From Sphingomonas beigongshangi (GTDB lineage: Bacteria; Pseudomonadota; Alphaproteobacteria; Sphingomonadales; Sphingomonadaceae): a stretch of 45,763 nt of DNA. The stretch is taken from contig NZ_JADHDT010000013.1 in assembly GCF_016820445.1 (NCBI RefSeq), positions 1 to 45,763 of the forward strand. The letters are read 5' to 3'. Under the pieces are notes generated by a model, which saw nothing but the letters and a program-made list of their open reading frames with translations, was not told the DNA's origin and ran no database searches. Shown in pieces: positions 25,012 through 33,500 of the stretch; position 1 is the first letter of the stretch; every line of letters starts with the position of its first letter. The position numbers and the translations under genes were made by a program.

Positions 25012-26170
25012 TCGCAAGGTCCTCCGCGCCGTGGCCCGCTCGCCGGCTACGGCCTGGCGTAACGGTATCGGCGCGGAGCAACGCTTCTGCAATGCGTTTG
25101 CCGAGCAAAGGCGGAACGGCGTTGCCAACTTGCACGAACTGCTCGGTCCGACTGCCTTTGAAATCAAAGAAATCGGGGAACGATTGCAACCGGGCGGCCT
25201 CTCGCACGGTGAAGGAGCGATTCTGAACCGGATGGATATAGGCGCCCCAATGCACATCACACTTGGTCAGGATCGTGCAGGCAAGATCAGTCTTGCGCGG
25301 TCGACCATAGCGTTTCGTATGATCGCTACGCTTGGCGAGCTTCATACCAGCAGGAAGCAGATCGTGCGGAATGTCGCGCCACGAGCCGCCGGGGGGAATA
25401 TGGCGCATCCGTTCCAGATTGATGGACGCCAGCCGTGTCGCCGAGTGATTATAGGCGAGGCGGCAATCCCCGCGCAGCATGGCCTGATAGGCCGTCTTTG
25501 GTCGCCCGCCAAAGGATGGCAGGCCACGGTCCTCACCATTCTCCAACTTCGGCAAATCGGAGATCGCATCCCATACTGTGACGAACGGCTGCAAGCCCTT
25601 GCCGTGGGTGGGCTCGGGAAACAGAATGGGCGCTCCGACCCGATTTGCGATAAACACGACGCGGCGGCGCTCCTGCGGCACACCATAATCCTCGGCGCGC
25701 AACACACGCATCTCGACCTGGTAGCCGAGACGGTTCATCTCCTCGTAAATCTGGCGCACGATCGCGCCACCGGCGATCGATGTGATGCCCGTCACGTTCT
25801 CCATGACGAGCCAGCGCGGCATGATACCCTCGACAATGCGCAGGTACTGGCGAAACAGCCCGGCTCGGGGATCGTTCGCGCCGCGCTGGTGATTGTAGAC
25901 GGAATAGCCCTGGCAAGGCGGCCCTCCGCAAATTACGTCGATCTCACCACGCTTCTTGCCGGCCGCATCCAGCAACTGTTGCGGCGTCACCTGCTCGATC
26001 GGCCCGCCGATAAAACGCGCCTCGTGGTGGGTCGCCGAGAATGTGCGACCTGCCATGTCGTCGTAATCCTGGCCGGCCAAAACATGGAAGCCAGCCTGTC
26101 GGAACCCTTCGGAAAGCCCCCCTGCACCACAGAAGAGGTCAATCACCGTTTTCGCGGTATCGGCGATCAT
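25001..26170 (-). CDS. DNA (cytosine-5) methyltransferase
   Basis: A 389-residue C5 methyltransferase. Motif I is DLFCGAGGLSEGF (residues 11-23), motif IV GGPPCQGYS with catalytic Cys86, motif VI MENV, motif VIII ERRRVVFIA, motif IX around REAARLQSFPD, and motif X QVGNAVPPLLG. The target-recognition region lies about residues 195-310. It protects the host DNA from the endonuclease whose start overlaps its 3' end. The ATG at 26170 shares one base with the TGA of the upstream regulator gene (TGATG), so the two are coupled. The preceding GTG codon is an alternative start. Confidence 0.92.
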   Translation of the reverse strand: MIADTAKTVIDLFCGAGGLSEGFRQAGFHVLAGQDYDDMAGRTFSATHHEARFIGGPIEQVTPQQLLDAAGKKRGEIDVICGGPPCQGYSVYNHQRGANDPRAGLFRQYLRIVEGIMPRWLVMENVTGITSIAGGAIVRQIYEEMNRLGYQVEMRVLRAEDYGVPQERRRVVFIANRVGAPILFPEPTHGKGLQPFVTVWDAISDLPKLENGEDRGLPSFGGRPKTAYQAMLRGDCRLAYNHSATRLASINLERMRHIPPGGSWRDIPHDLLPAGMKLAKRSDHTKRYGRPRKTDLACTILTKCDVHWGAYIHPVQNRSFTVREAARLQSFPDFFDFKGSRTEQFVQVGNAVPPLLGKRIAEALLRADTVTPGRSRRAGHGAEDLAIAV

Positions 26171-26358
26171 CACCGTCCCCCTACTGCTGCCAAGGGCAGC
26201 GGTATCTGACCGTCATCTTCCTTCGCGCGCTCCAACAGCGCACAGATGGCATGGCGTCCAAGCCAAGCCTTGGACACCTTCGATTTTTCGGCGATTTGCG
26301 CCAGCGCATCGGCCTCATCATCTGAAAGGTTGACAGTCAGCCTGTTTTTCGAGGTCAT
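26170..26358 (-). CDS. Ribbon-helix-helix regulator of the R-M operon
   Basis: A 62-residue protein with a ribbon-helix-helix pattern: a basic strand KNRLTVNLSDDEADALAQIA, then a helix with VSKAWLGRHAICALLERA. I prefer the ATG at 26358; the longer frame starts at 26379, inside the repeated GCACTATGCRGC motif that is probably its own operator. The stop overlaps the methyltransferase start (TGATG). By position it is likely to control timing of methyltransferase and endonuclease expression, as controller proteins do in other R-M systems. That role is inferred. Confidence 0.7.
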   Translation of the reverse strand: MTSKNRLTVNLSDDEADALAQIAEKSKVSKAWLGRHAICALLERAKEDDGQIPLPLAAVGGR

Positions 26359-26365
26359 ATCCGAC

Positions 26366-26397
26366 TCACTATGCGGCATGGTGCTGCACTATGCAGC
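26366..26397. promoter_or_regulatory. Operator repeats upstream of the R-M operon
   Basis: A perfect inverted repeat GCTGCA-CTA-TGCAGC lies at 26383-26397, and its right part CACTATGCAGC is repeated as CACTATGCGGC at about 26368-26378, one to two helical turns away. This fits a pair of sites for a dimeric ribbon-helix-helix protein. On the minus strand a weak TTGCCG / TAGCTG pair with 17-base spacing lies at about 26395-26423, so bound protein would cover the start of transcription. Confidence 0.5.
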
Positions 26398-26445
26398 TAT
26401 CGTGTTTTCGGATAATCGGCAAGCTAGATACACGGAGATGGTCAC

Positions 26446-27342
26446 ATGCAAATCGGAAGCACCATTTTTGTTGATTTCGATAACGTGTTCACCGCGCTGT
26501 GGGGCATCGATGAAGGTTTAGCGATCCGGTTCGCATCCGACCCGGCCGATTGGCTTACACGCTTGGGAACGCTTGATACCGATGAGCCCCGGCGTTGGCT
26601 CGTCGCGCGTTGCTACATGAACCCACGAGGGAACGTCAGCGCACCTGGGGAGCGAAACGATCGTCTCTGGTTCTCTAATTTCCGCACGAACTTCGTTCGG
26701 GCAGGTTTTGAGGTGATCGACTGCCCGCCGCTTACATGGGGCGCCAAAAACGCAGCTGATATCCGCATGGTCATCGACGTGCTCGACCTGCTGGGCCATC
26801 GCACTCGCTTCGGTGAGTTCGTGTTCCTTTCCGGCGACTCCGACTTCACTCCTCTGCTGCACCGGTTAAGGGCGGAAGACCGTCGAACTACCATTTTGTC
26901 GCCGGGGCATCTGGCAGCGGCCTACACATCGGTTGCGGAACGCGTACTGGGGCTTGATACGCTCGAGACGCTGCTCACCGAAACCGGTGGCGACGTACCC
27001 GATCCAGCCAAAGTGAATGCAAACGAAACTGGCATGTCGGAGGATGAGCGAGCTTTCGGGCATTTTATTCGCCAGCGATACAAGGCCGCAACCGGGCCGC
27101 TTAATCTCGCTACGCTAGCTCACGAAGCAAAACACAAATGGGCTGATGCGAAATCCAGTGATTGGTTCGGTAAAGGCACTTTCCGAAAGGCTCTTGACGG
27201 CTTGGCGCTGCCGAACGTCCGTTTCCTTAATAATCAGCTTTGGGACGCAGAAAGGCATGTGGCGCCTGCCACCCCGCAAGCCGCTGCACCATCATCTGGT
27301 GACAAGGATCACCTGCCACCCGATCAGGAGCATCTGGGTTAG
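26446..27342 (+). CDS. NYN-domain (PIN-like) putative RNase
   Basis: A 298-residue protein. The N-terminal NYN domain (residues 4-165) shows the acidic metal-binding set: FVDFDN (Asp10, Asp12), KNAADIRMVIDVLD, and FLSGDSDFTPLLHRL, as in LabA-like and Limkain-type nucleases. The C-terminal part (about 200-280, SEDERAFGHFIRQRY, then FRKALDGL and FLNNQLW) resembles an OST-HTH/LOTUS RNA-binding domain. The tail is low complexity. It starts after ACGGAGATGG and is divergent from the R-M operon, sharing its control region. A role in RNA cleavage during infection is plausible from context but not shown. Confidence 0.78.
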   Translation: MQIGSTIFVDFDNVFTALWGIDEGLAIRFASDPADWLTRLGTLDTDEPRRWLVARCYMNPRGNVSAPGERNDRLWFSNFRTNFVRAGFEVIDCPPLTWGAKNAADIRMVIDVLDLLGHRTRFGEFVFLSGDSDFTPLLHRLRAEDRRTTILSPGHLAAAYTSVAERVLGLDTLETLLTETGGDVPDPAKVNANETGMSEDERAFGHFIRQRYKAATGPLNLATLAHEAKHKWADAKSSDWFGKGTFRKALDGLALPNVRFLNNQLWDAERHVAPATPQAAAPSSGDKDHLPPDQEHLG

Positions 27343-27496
27343 GTACCACGCTCTTGGTCGCTTGCTAGTTTGGCAGAAAGGTAGACCTTTCTACCTCCGA
27401 TAATGGCAACCCGTGTGCGCCATGGCGAAAGTAGCTGACTCTACCCGCCTCCTGATGCCGCGTTCGCGGTCGCCGAAAAGCTCAAGGGATGATCGA

Positions 27497-28057
27497 TCAG
27501 GCGGCAACGCTCCACGCTCTGAAGCTACTATCCGCGCCCTTGACCCTGATATCATCGCGCCTGCGTGTAGCTACGCCGATCGAAGCCATGTCGACCGTAT
27601 CATAGAGATTAAGATATTCCTGGCTCGTATATGATCGATCCGCAGCGGTGACGGGGAAAATGAAAACGCGCCGGGACGGATGGGTGAAGGCATCGAAATA
27701 GCCCAATTCCCACGGACACCACTTGGACTTGGTGGCATTCGCCGAATGCAGATAGAGCAGCGTCCGGCACTGGCGCATCCGCCCTCTGATCTTCTCGGCG
27801 GTCGCCCGCGTTACGGCGGTACGGTCTAGCAGCGGATCGTCGATCCAGTCGACATAGACGGACAGCCCCTTTTCCTCGAGCAGCTGCTTGGCTCCAAGGA
27901 CAAGTTCCTGATCCATGAAAGAATGCGACAGGAATACATCGAAGGAAGATTGGTATGTGTCACGCGATTCGCGCAACAAAATGCCCGCAGACTTGAACGT
28001 AGCTGCTTTCGCACGAGCAGCGGCAGCCCGGACCTCAGATTCGGTAACGTAGGACAT
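27497..28057 (-). CDS. TIR-domain protein, second Thoeris TIR (ThsB-like)
   Basis: A 186-residue protein: a helical N-terminal leader (residues 1-36) then a TIR domain with FDVFLSHSFMDQ, LEEKGLSVYVDW, a long variable loop, and NATKSKWCPWELGYFDAF, whose Glu is the expected catalytic residue. It ends with a strand RVFIFPV. In Thoeris, TIR proteins sense phage and make a cyclic ADP-ribose-type signal from NAD. It is 14 bases downstream of the first TIR gene. The two TIR proteins are very different, so they may sense different triggers or make different signals. Confidence 0.8.
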   Translation of the reverse strand: MSYVTESEVRAAAARAKAATFKSAGILLRESRDTYQSSFDVFLSHSFMDQELVLGAKQLLEEKGLSVYVDWIDDPLLDRTAVTRATAEKIRGRMRQCRTLLYLHSANATKSKWCPWELGYFDAFTHPSRRVFIFPVTAADRSYTSQEYLNLYDTVDMASIGVATRRRDDIRVKGADSSFRAWSVAA

Positions 28058-28071
28058 GATCGATCTCGCCT

Positions 28072-28554
28072 TTAACGACCGGCGCGCTGGGCAGCGGCTT
28101 CAACCCATGACGAAAAGTTCTTTCTGCCGTCACCCTGCAACCAGGAATAGGTAGGGTAAGTCACTCTGGTCCCGAACCGATCGGTAAGCGCAAGCTTTGC
28201 AATCGGATCGGCCCCGGCCGGATCAACGGTGCCGTTACTATCCTTCATGCCAGCTAAGTGCACACCAAGGATGCCGCGTCCCTCGCGGTGGGCCTTGCGG
28301 ATCTCATACTCCACCCACGGCCTCGTATGCGTATCGCGACCGATCAGTACCGCTACCACGCTACTGCCGTTCATCTGCGTATCGATCCAGTTCTGGATCG
28401 CCTGCGGGCCCTTGCGCATGATTTCTTCCCACGACGCATGGTCGACAATAGTGTTGGAATCACGACTTCCCGGGAGCATCCAGGCATTGCGGACCTGCGA
28501 CACGCGCCATGCATCTCGCGCGAAGTGAAAGCTGAAGAATACCCGCCTCGCCAA
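28072..28554 (-). CDS. thsB: Thoeris sensor ThsB, TIR-like (DUF1863)
   Basis: A 160-residue TIR-like protein of the DUF1863 type: RVFFSFHFARDAWRVSQVRN at the start, IQNWIDTQMNGSSVVAVLIG, RPWVEYEIRKA with the putative catalytic Glu, and GILGVHLAGMKD. This matches ThsB, which makes a NAD-derived cyclic signal that activates ThsA. The start is TTG at 28554 with a GGAGA ribosome site six bases upstream; no ATG fits. The stop is 14 bases ahead of the second TIR gene and the start is 34 bases after thsA. The whole unit is one operon. Confidence 0.85.
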   Translation of the reverse strand: MARRVFFSFHFARDAWRVSQVRNAWMLPGSRDSNTIVDHASWEEIMRKGPQAIQNWIDTQMNGSSVVAVLIGRDTHTRPWVEYEIRKAHREGRGILGVHLAGMKDSNGTVDPAGADPIAKLALTDRFGTRVTYPTYSWLQGDGRKNFSSWVEAAAQRAGR

Positions 28555-28588
28555 TGCCGTTCTCCAAAATGTTCATCACAAACGATTT

Positions 28589-30031
28589 TCAGCGTGCGAT
28601 CCGCTTAATGATTTTCAAAACCGCATCAGCGAGTTGATCTGGCGTTGCCGAGGCGTCTGACAATATGCGCAACTCATCGTCCGTGGGGCGCCGGGCATTA
28701 CTGCCAGCCGACGGAAGGGCTGACGTCAGCAACTCATTGGCGATAACCGAGGCAGCGCCTCCGGTGGCTCCAACAGGCAATAGAAATGCACCTCTACCAT
28801 CGGCGAGGGCGCGCTCTTCGAACACACCGGTGGCAGACACCAGTCCGCCGGACTCGATCTTCGCACCGCCCACGAAAACCACGATACCCGCCAAGCGCGC
28901 CAACTCACCACGCAACTCTGCCCAATGCTGACGATCCGGCTCAGCGTCACCGACCGGTTGCGGAAAGGGACGAACAACCAACCGCCGATCAAAGTCCCAC
29001 TCACCGCGCCCCTGCATGGTTTCGAGGAACCCTGACAGCGAGGCTGATCCGACCAACAGCCCGGCCCCGGATAGCATGAAAAGATCTGTCGATCCGATCC
29101 TACGCCCGATCGCGCGCGCTACATCGTGAACGAACCCCGCGCTAGTATCACCGGCATCGAGCGGCCAGCTACCCGACACCCATATCCGACGACGTGCCAC
29201 ACGCCGTTCGAGTTCATCCATCAATTCATCAATTTCAGCGAACGCATCGATCTCAACGACGACAAGACCATAGCGTCGCAAGTCGCGCACCCAATAGTCA
29301 TGCCGCTTCAACCGGGCGGCGTGGGCATCATTAGACCCAAAATCCGCCCGTTGTGGCCGCCGTGCGATCATGAAGTGTCGGGGCGGGGTCGTTGGAAAAT
29401 GCTCACGCAGCAAGGCAAGCACGTGGCGGACGTTCGGGTCCGTCAGGCTCATGCCCACGAACAGGAAGGTCATTCCTGTCAAATGAGCGTGCAGCAAACC
29501 CAAAAATGCACCGCGCCGCTGCCGGTACAGTTCGTAATCCTCGGTGGAAATTACGAGATCATCAACTGCATCGATGGTCCCGTGCATCTTGTAAATGCGG
29601 ACCGCTCCCGCGCGGCGCTTGCGCAGTGCCAACTGCTCCTGGTTGGCCCGAACATCAATCGGCCGCCCAAGCTCGCCGAACGCACGCTCGATCAGCCGGT
29701 CGTAATTCGTCGTCCACACCTCGCGGATCGGCAGCCTTGCCAGCGACAGCAGCGCCGAGGGGATGGCATGATCCGGCTCTATCTGCTCCCGTATGGCATT
29801 TAGCACGGTCGTGCGGTTCGAATGATCCGCACCGATCGCCCATTGAGCAACTGCCGTAAGATCGTCGACGTCCTCGATTTCGAGGCCGAGATCACCAGCA
29901 ATTTCCTGCAGCAACCCCTTCCACGAGGGATACCCGGCGGCCATGGAAGTGCCGGCACCGACAAGAACCGAAGCACCATCCTCAGCAAGCGCTGAGGTGT
30001 ACTCTCTCAAAAATACATCGCGATCGCTCAA
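28589..30031 (-). CDS. thsA: Thoeris effector ThsA (SIR2-SLOG NADase)
   Basis: A 480-residue protein. The N-terminal SIR2 domain has VLVGAGTSMAAGYPSW (residues 22-37), WTTNYDRLIE with Asn109, and YKMHGTID with His150, equivalent to the catalytic Asn/His pair of ThsA. FLFVGMSLTD closes the fold. The C-terminal half from about residue 283 (RRIWVSGSWPL, FMLSGAGLLVG, IVVFVGGAKI) is a SLOG domain that binds the signal made by ThsB. When activated, ThsA depletes NAD and stops phage production. The start is TTG at 30031; an alternative TTG lies eight codons in. No strong ribosome site is visible. It is the first gene of the three-gene operon. Confidence 0.87.
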   Translation of the reverse strand: MSDRDVFLREYTSALAEDGASVLVGAGTSMAAGYPSWKGLLQEIAGDLGLEIEDVDDLTAVAQWAIGADHSNRTTVLNAIREQIEPDHAIPSALLSLARLPIREVWTTNYDRLIERAFGELGRPIDVRANQEQLALRKRRAGAVRIYKMHGTIDAVDDLVISTEDYELYRQRRGAFLGLLHAHLTGMTFLFVGMSLTDPNVRHVLALLREHFPTTPPRHFMIARRPQRADFGSNDAHAARLKRHDYWVRDLRRYGLVVVEIDAFAEIDELMDELERRVARRRIWVSGSWPLDAGDTSAGFVHDVARAIGRRIGSTDLFMLSGAGLLVGSASLSGFLETMQGRGEWDFDRRLVVRPFPQPVGDAEPDRQHWAELRGELARLAGIVVFVGGAKIESGGLVSATGVFEERALADGRGAFLLPVGATGGAASVIANELLTSALPSAGSNARRPTDDELRILSDASATPDQLADAVLKIIKRIAR

Positions 30032-30056
30032 ACGGCACCGGCGAAGATTATCAGCA

Positions 30057-30185
30057 TCATTCGTTCACAATACGTTCTTCCGAAAAACGTTTCAAGTCGC
30101 GCGGTCTGCCGTCGACCATGACCAGCCGCGGCGCGCAATGCGTATCGATCCAATCGGTGATCTCGCCGGCCTCACCGCTGCTATG
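30057..30185 (-). other. Short protein-like open stretch, possible gene remnant
   Basis: After an in-frame stop, 42 codons read GEITDWIDTHCAPRLVMVDG, RPRDLKRFSEERIVNE and then a TGA. The composition looks like the tail of a real soluble protein, but no start codon fits except an internal ATG. It sits 26 bases upstream of thsA and may be what is left of the gene that preceded Thoeris here. The family is not recognised. Confidence 0.3.
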
Positions 30186-30282
30186 TCATTCGAGATAGCT
30201 GCCTTCATCACCACCGCCTGATTGGGTGTTTGACGCAGCACAGCCCTAGCATGCAGCTCCTGCCGAGTGATATGACACGGCC

Positions 30283-30456
30283 ATGCGCACGGTCCCCTTT
30301 CCCCGCACACCCGCCGAGGCCCGTGAATGCCTTGCGCTGGCAGCTGAAGGCGCGATCGCGGTCGAACGCGACGGATCGCCCATGATCGCCATCGTGCCGG
30401 TCGAAGAATATGAGCGCCTCGTCGCACTCGACAGGGCGGAAGCTGCGGAAGATTGA
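30283..30456 (+). CDS. Phd/YefM-like orphan antitoxin
   Basis: A 57-residue protein: TPAEARECLALAAEGAIAVE, then RDGSPMIAIVPVEEYERLVALD. The segment E-x-D-G-x-P-x-x-x-I-V-P-x-E-E-Y-x-x-L is typical of the Phd/YefM antitoxin N-terminal domain that binds DNA. The usual C-terminal toxin-binding tail is nearly absent and no toxin gene (Doc, YoeB or RelE type) is found on either side, since the relaxase gene ends convergently 50 bases away. It may be an orphan antitoxin, a repressor, or part of a decayed toxin-antitoxin pair. Confidence 0.6.
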   Translation: MRTVPFPRTPAEARECLALAAEGAIAVERDGSPMIAIVPVEEYERLVALDRAEAAED

Positions 30457-30506
30457 GCGAAGCCGGGTGAGCATGCCACACCCGAAACATACCTATCCAC
30501 CTCGAA

Positions 30507-33500
30507 TCACATCTCCATTTCCCGATCCCGTTCGCGACCACCTCCGCCCATGCCGGGGCCATCGAGCCGTAGCTGCCGCTCGGGAATGCGGGCGTCGAGC
30601 GCCTTCTCCAGCGCGGGCTGCCGCGCCATACGGTCCTCGAGCCGCTCCAGGCGTCGCTCGGCCCGGTCTTCGATCCCCGGCGTTTCGCCCGCACCCCGGT
30701 CACCCGACGCCGACCGCCAGTCGGCCACGAACCGGTCGGCATAGGCGCGAGGATCGGCGCGCGCTTGCCCCTCCTCCTCCCAGACCTGCCGCAACTCGCC
30801 GGGAGCAGATTGCTCCAGACCGCGTACCGGGTCGGCGCTGCGGTCCAGCACGATCCGCAGATCCTCGGCCGCAGAGGACCGGACCCGGTCGAGCGCGGCC
30901 GAGGCTGCGTCCAGCTCGCGCACCTGGGACGACGACAGCCCCCGCCCGTCCTCGCGCATCCGCTCGGCTGCCAGAAACAACTGGGCGTAACGCTCCAGCG
31001 CCCGGTCGAGCGGGGAGCCCGCATCCGGCAACCGGATGGCGTCGGTTGCCTGGCCACGCTCGACCACGTCGAGCGCCGAGGTCTTGTCGCCGGTGTTGCG
31101 GGTAATGTGCCGTTCGACCTTCCGCCCGTCGTCGACCACCAGCGCCACCTTGTCCGCCACGCGGGTCAGCGCAACCAGGAACGACCGTTCGGTCAACAGC
31201 TTTCGCTCCGACGACCGCATCGCCACGATGCCGTGCTCGGTGGTGACCCCCTGCGCGACATGGACGTTGATCGCGTAGGCGAGGTCCAGCCGTTCGGCCA
31301 TGCGATCACCCGACCCGATCTCGTGCACGGTGCCGTCGATGAGCGAGGACACGACCAACCTGCCCCGCCCCACTTCTTCTACCCGCGCCATCGCGCCGTT
31401 ATCGAGACCGCGGGTCCGGTCGTTGTCGCTCCAGCGGATACGGTCGCCGACGTGCAGCTCGACCTGCTTCAATGCGAAGATCGATACGGCATCGCGATCG
31501 AGGTTTTTCGCCAAGCGGTCGGGGCGGAGCGACTTCTCGGTCCCGTCGGCCATGCCGAGCCGCACCCGATCGCCATCGACGCCGGTCACGATACCGCGAT
31601 CACCGTGCTTCAGGTTCTGGCTCGGCAGGTTCGTGCGGACCTCGACCACATGGCCGGGCCGGTAGGCGCGCATCAGCCGCGCGCCTTCCCTGGTAGCGTT
31701 GACCCGGTCGAGCACGGTGAACGGCGTGCCCGTGGCAGCAATCTCGCCGCTCGCCTTCAGTTCGGCCTGCACCGCCTGATTGGCCTCGCTGCGCATGGCG
31801 CGGCCGGCGGTCAGCAGGAGGGTGGCGTCACGCTGCTCTTGCGGCAGCGCTACCCAGTGCACCGCGGCGGTCATTGCCACCGCGTTCCCCGGCACCTCGG
31901 TCGTGGCAGCCCTGAGTATCTCGAACGTGCCCGACACATCACCGCGGTCGAGCGCGGCGGTGACCGCCTTCATCTGATCGGACCGGGAACGCAAATTCTC
32001 GGTGATATGGGCCGTGGCGACGCCGGCTTTCTGGCTCGCCTCGAACGGCTTGCCCGCCGCGATCGCCGTCAGCTGGCGGGTATCGCCGGTCTGCACGACA
32101 CGCGCGACGCCGGTGATGTTGGCAAGCCGCACGATCCGCTCCATGTCGCGCGTACCGAGCTGCCCGGCCTCCTCGACCATGACGATCGCACCCGACAGCT
32201 GCGCCTTCACGCGCGCGACCTGTTCCGGCCGGGCCGTGCCGTCGATCACGCGGGCATGACGCGCCAGGAAGCGGGCGACCGTGCTCACGTCGGCGCCGGT
32301 GTCGCGCCCGAACTCGCTCGCCTTCACGCTGGCGATGGCCAGGCCGATCACCCCCCGGCCCTCGGCCTTCGCTACCGCCGTTACCGGCGCCATCGCGGTG
32401 GACTTGCCGCGTCCCGACCCGCCCTGCACGTTGACCACGCGGTCGGACGAGGACAGCATCAACACGGCCGCGGCTTCCTGACCCGGGTTGAGGCGATGCA
32501 GCCCCAGCTCGCGTGCCGCCTCCTGCGCACGGATTGCGGCATCAACCGGCGGAACGATCGGAGCGGACTGCCCCTTCCCCGCCTCGACTGCGGCAAGGTA
32601 CGCCTGCTCGAGCCGCACCGACCCTTGCGTCGTCACCATGCGATCGCCGTCGCCGAGCAACAGGCCTTTCGCCTGTAGCAGCGCCAGCCGGGCCTCGATA
32701 TCGGCAACCGTCACCGGTCCGCCGCGCGACAGGCCTTCGCGGATGAGCTCAAGCCGGTCGAACGCCGCCTCCCGCTCGCCCAAGTCGCGCACCGCCGATG
32801 CGACCGCCTGCGCCGCGGCATAGGCGCGCGGCTCCAGTCGCCCCAGTCGCTCAGGGACCAGTGGGTCGCCATCGCGCGGGGTCAGTCCCATGCGTCCGGC
32901 GATGGCAAGACCGCGCTCCCCTATTCCGCGCACGCCCCGCACCGTGCGCGTCCATACATCATGCCCCCGTCCCGCCTCCACCAGCGCGGCCTTCACCAAC
33001 GCTGCCGGATCCAGCCCCTTCTCCGCGGCCAAACGCCGCCACCCTTCCGCGCGCTGCTCCGGGGCGAGTTCGGGCGACTTGGGGTCGCGCGTCGCCAGCG
33101 CCGCATATTCGCGCGTCTGCGGGGTGTTCTCCAATCCGCGCGCCTTGATGTACGCATCGATCTCGGCCGAGCGGACGGAGAATGCTTCCACCACCGCGCG
33201 CGACACGCCGGCGATCTCGAAAGCGCCGTTGCGGCCGTCGTGTCGGGGAATGGTGGCGAAGCCGAGCGTCTCGACCCGGCTGCGGAGCGCAGACAGGAAC
33301 ACCGCGTCCATGACGTGCTGGCGCTCGTACAGCTGGTCCGCGTGCAGCGCCCGCCACTTGCCGTCGGCGGTACGGGTCGCGTTGGCGATGACGTTGTGGA
33401 CGTGGAGCTGCGGCTCACCGCTGCGGTTCACGTCGTGAAGGAAAGTTGCGGCGACGAACCGGCCGGTCACCTCGGGCACCTGGCCCCTGCCGTTCCAGAC

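Noticed and set aside
25012..25260. Extension of the NotI-type endonuclease gene to ATG 25260
   Set aside because: This part overlaps the methyltransferase motifs IX-X region and reads as a Ser/Pro/Arg-rich shadow; a TTG with a good ribosome site at 25011 fits better.
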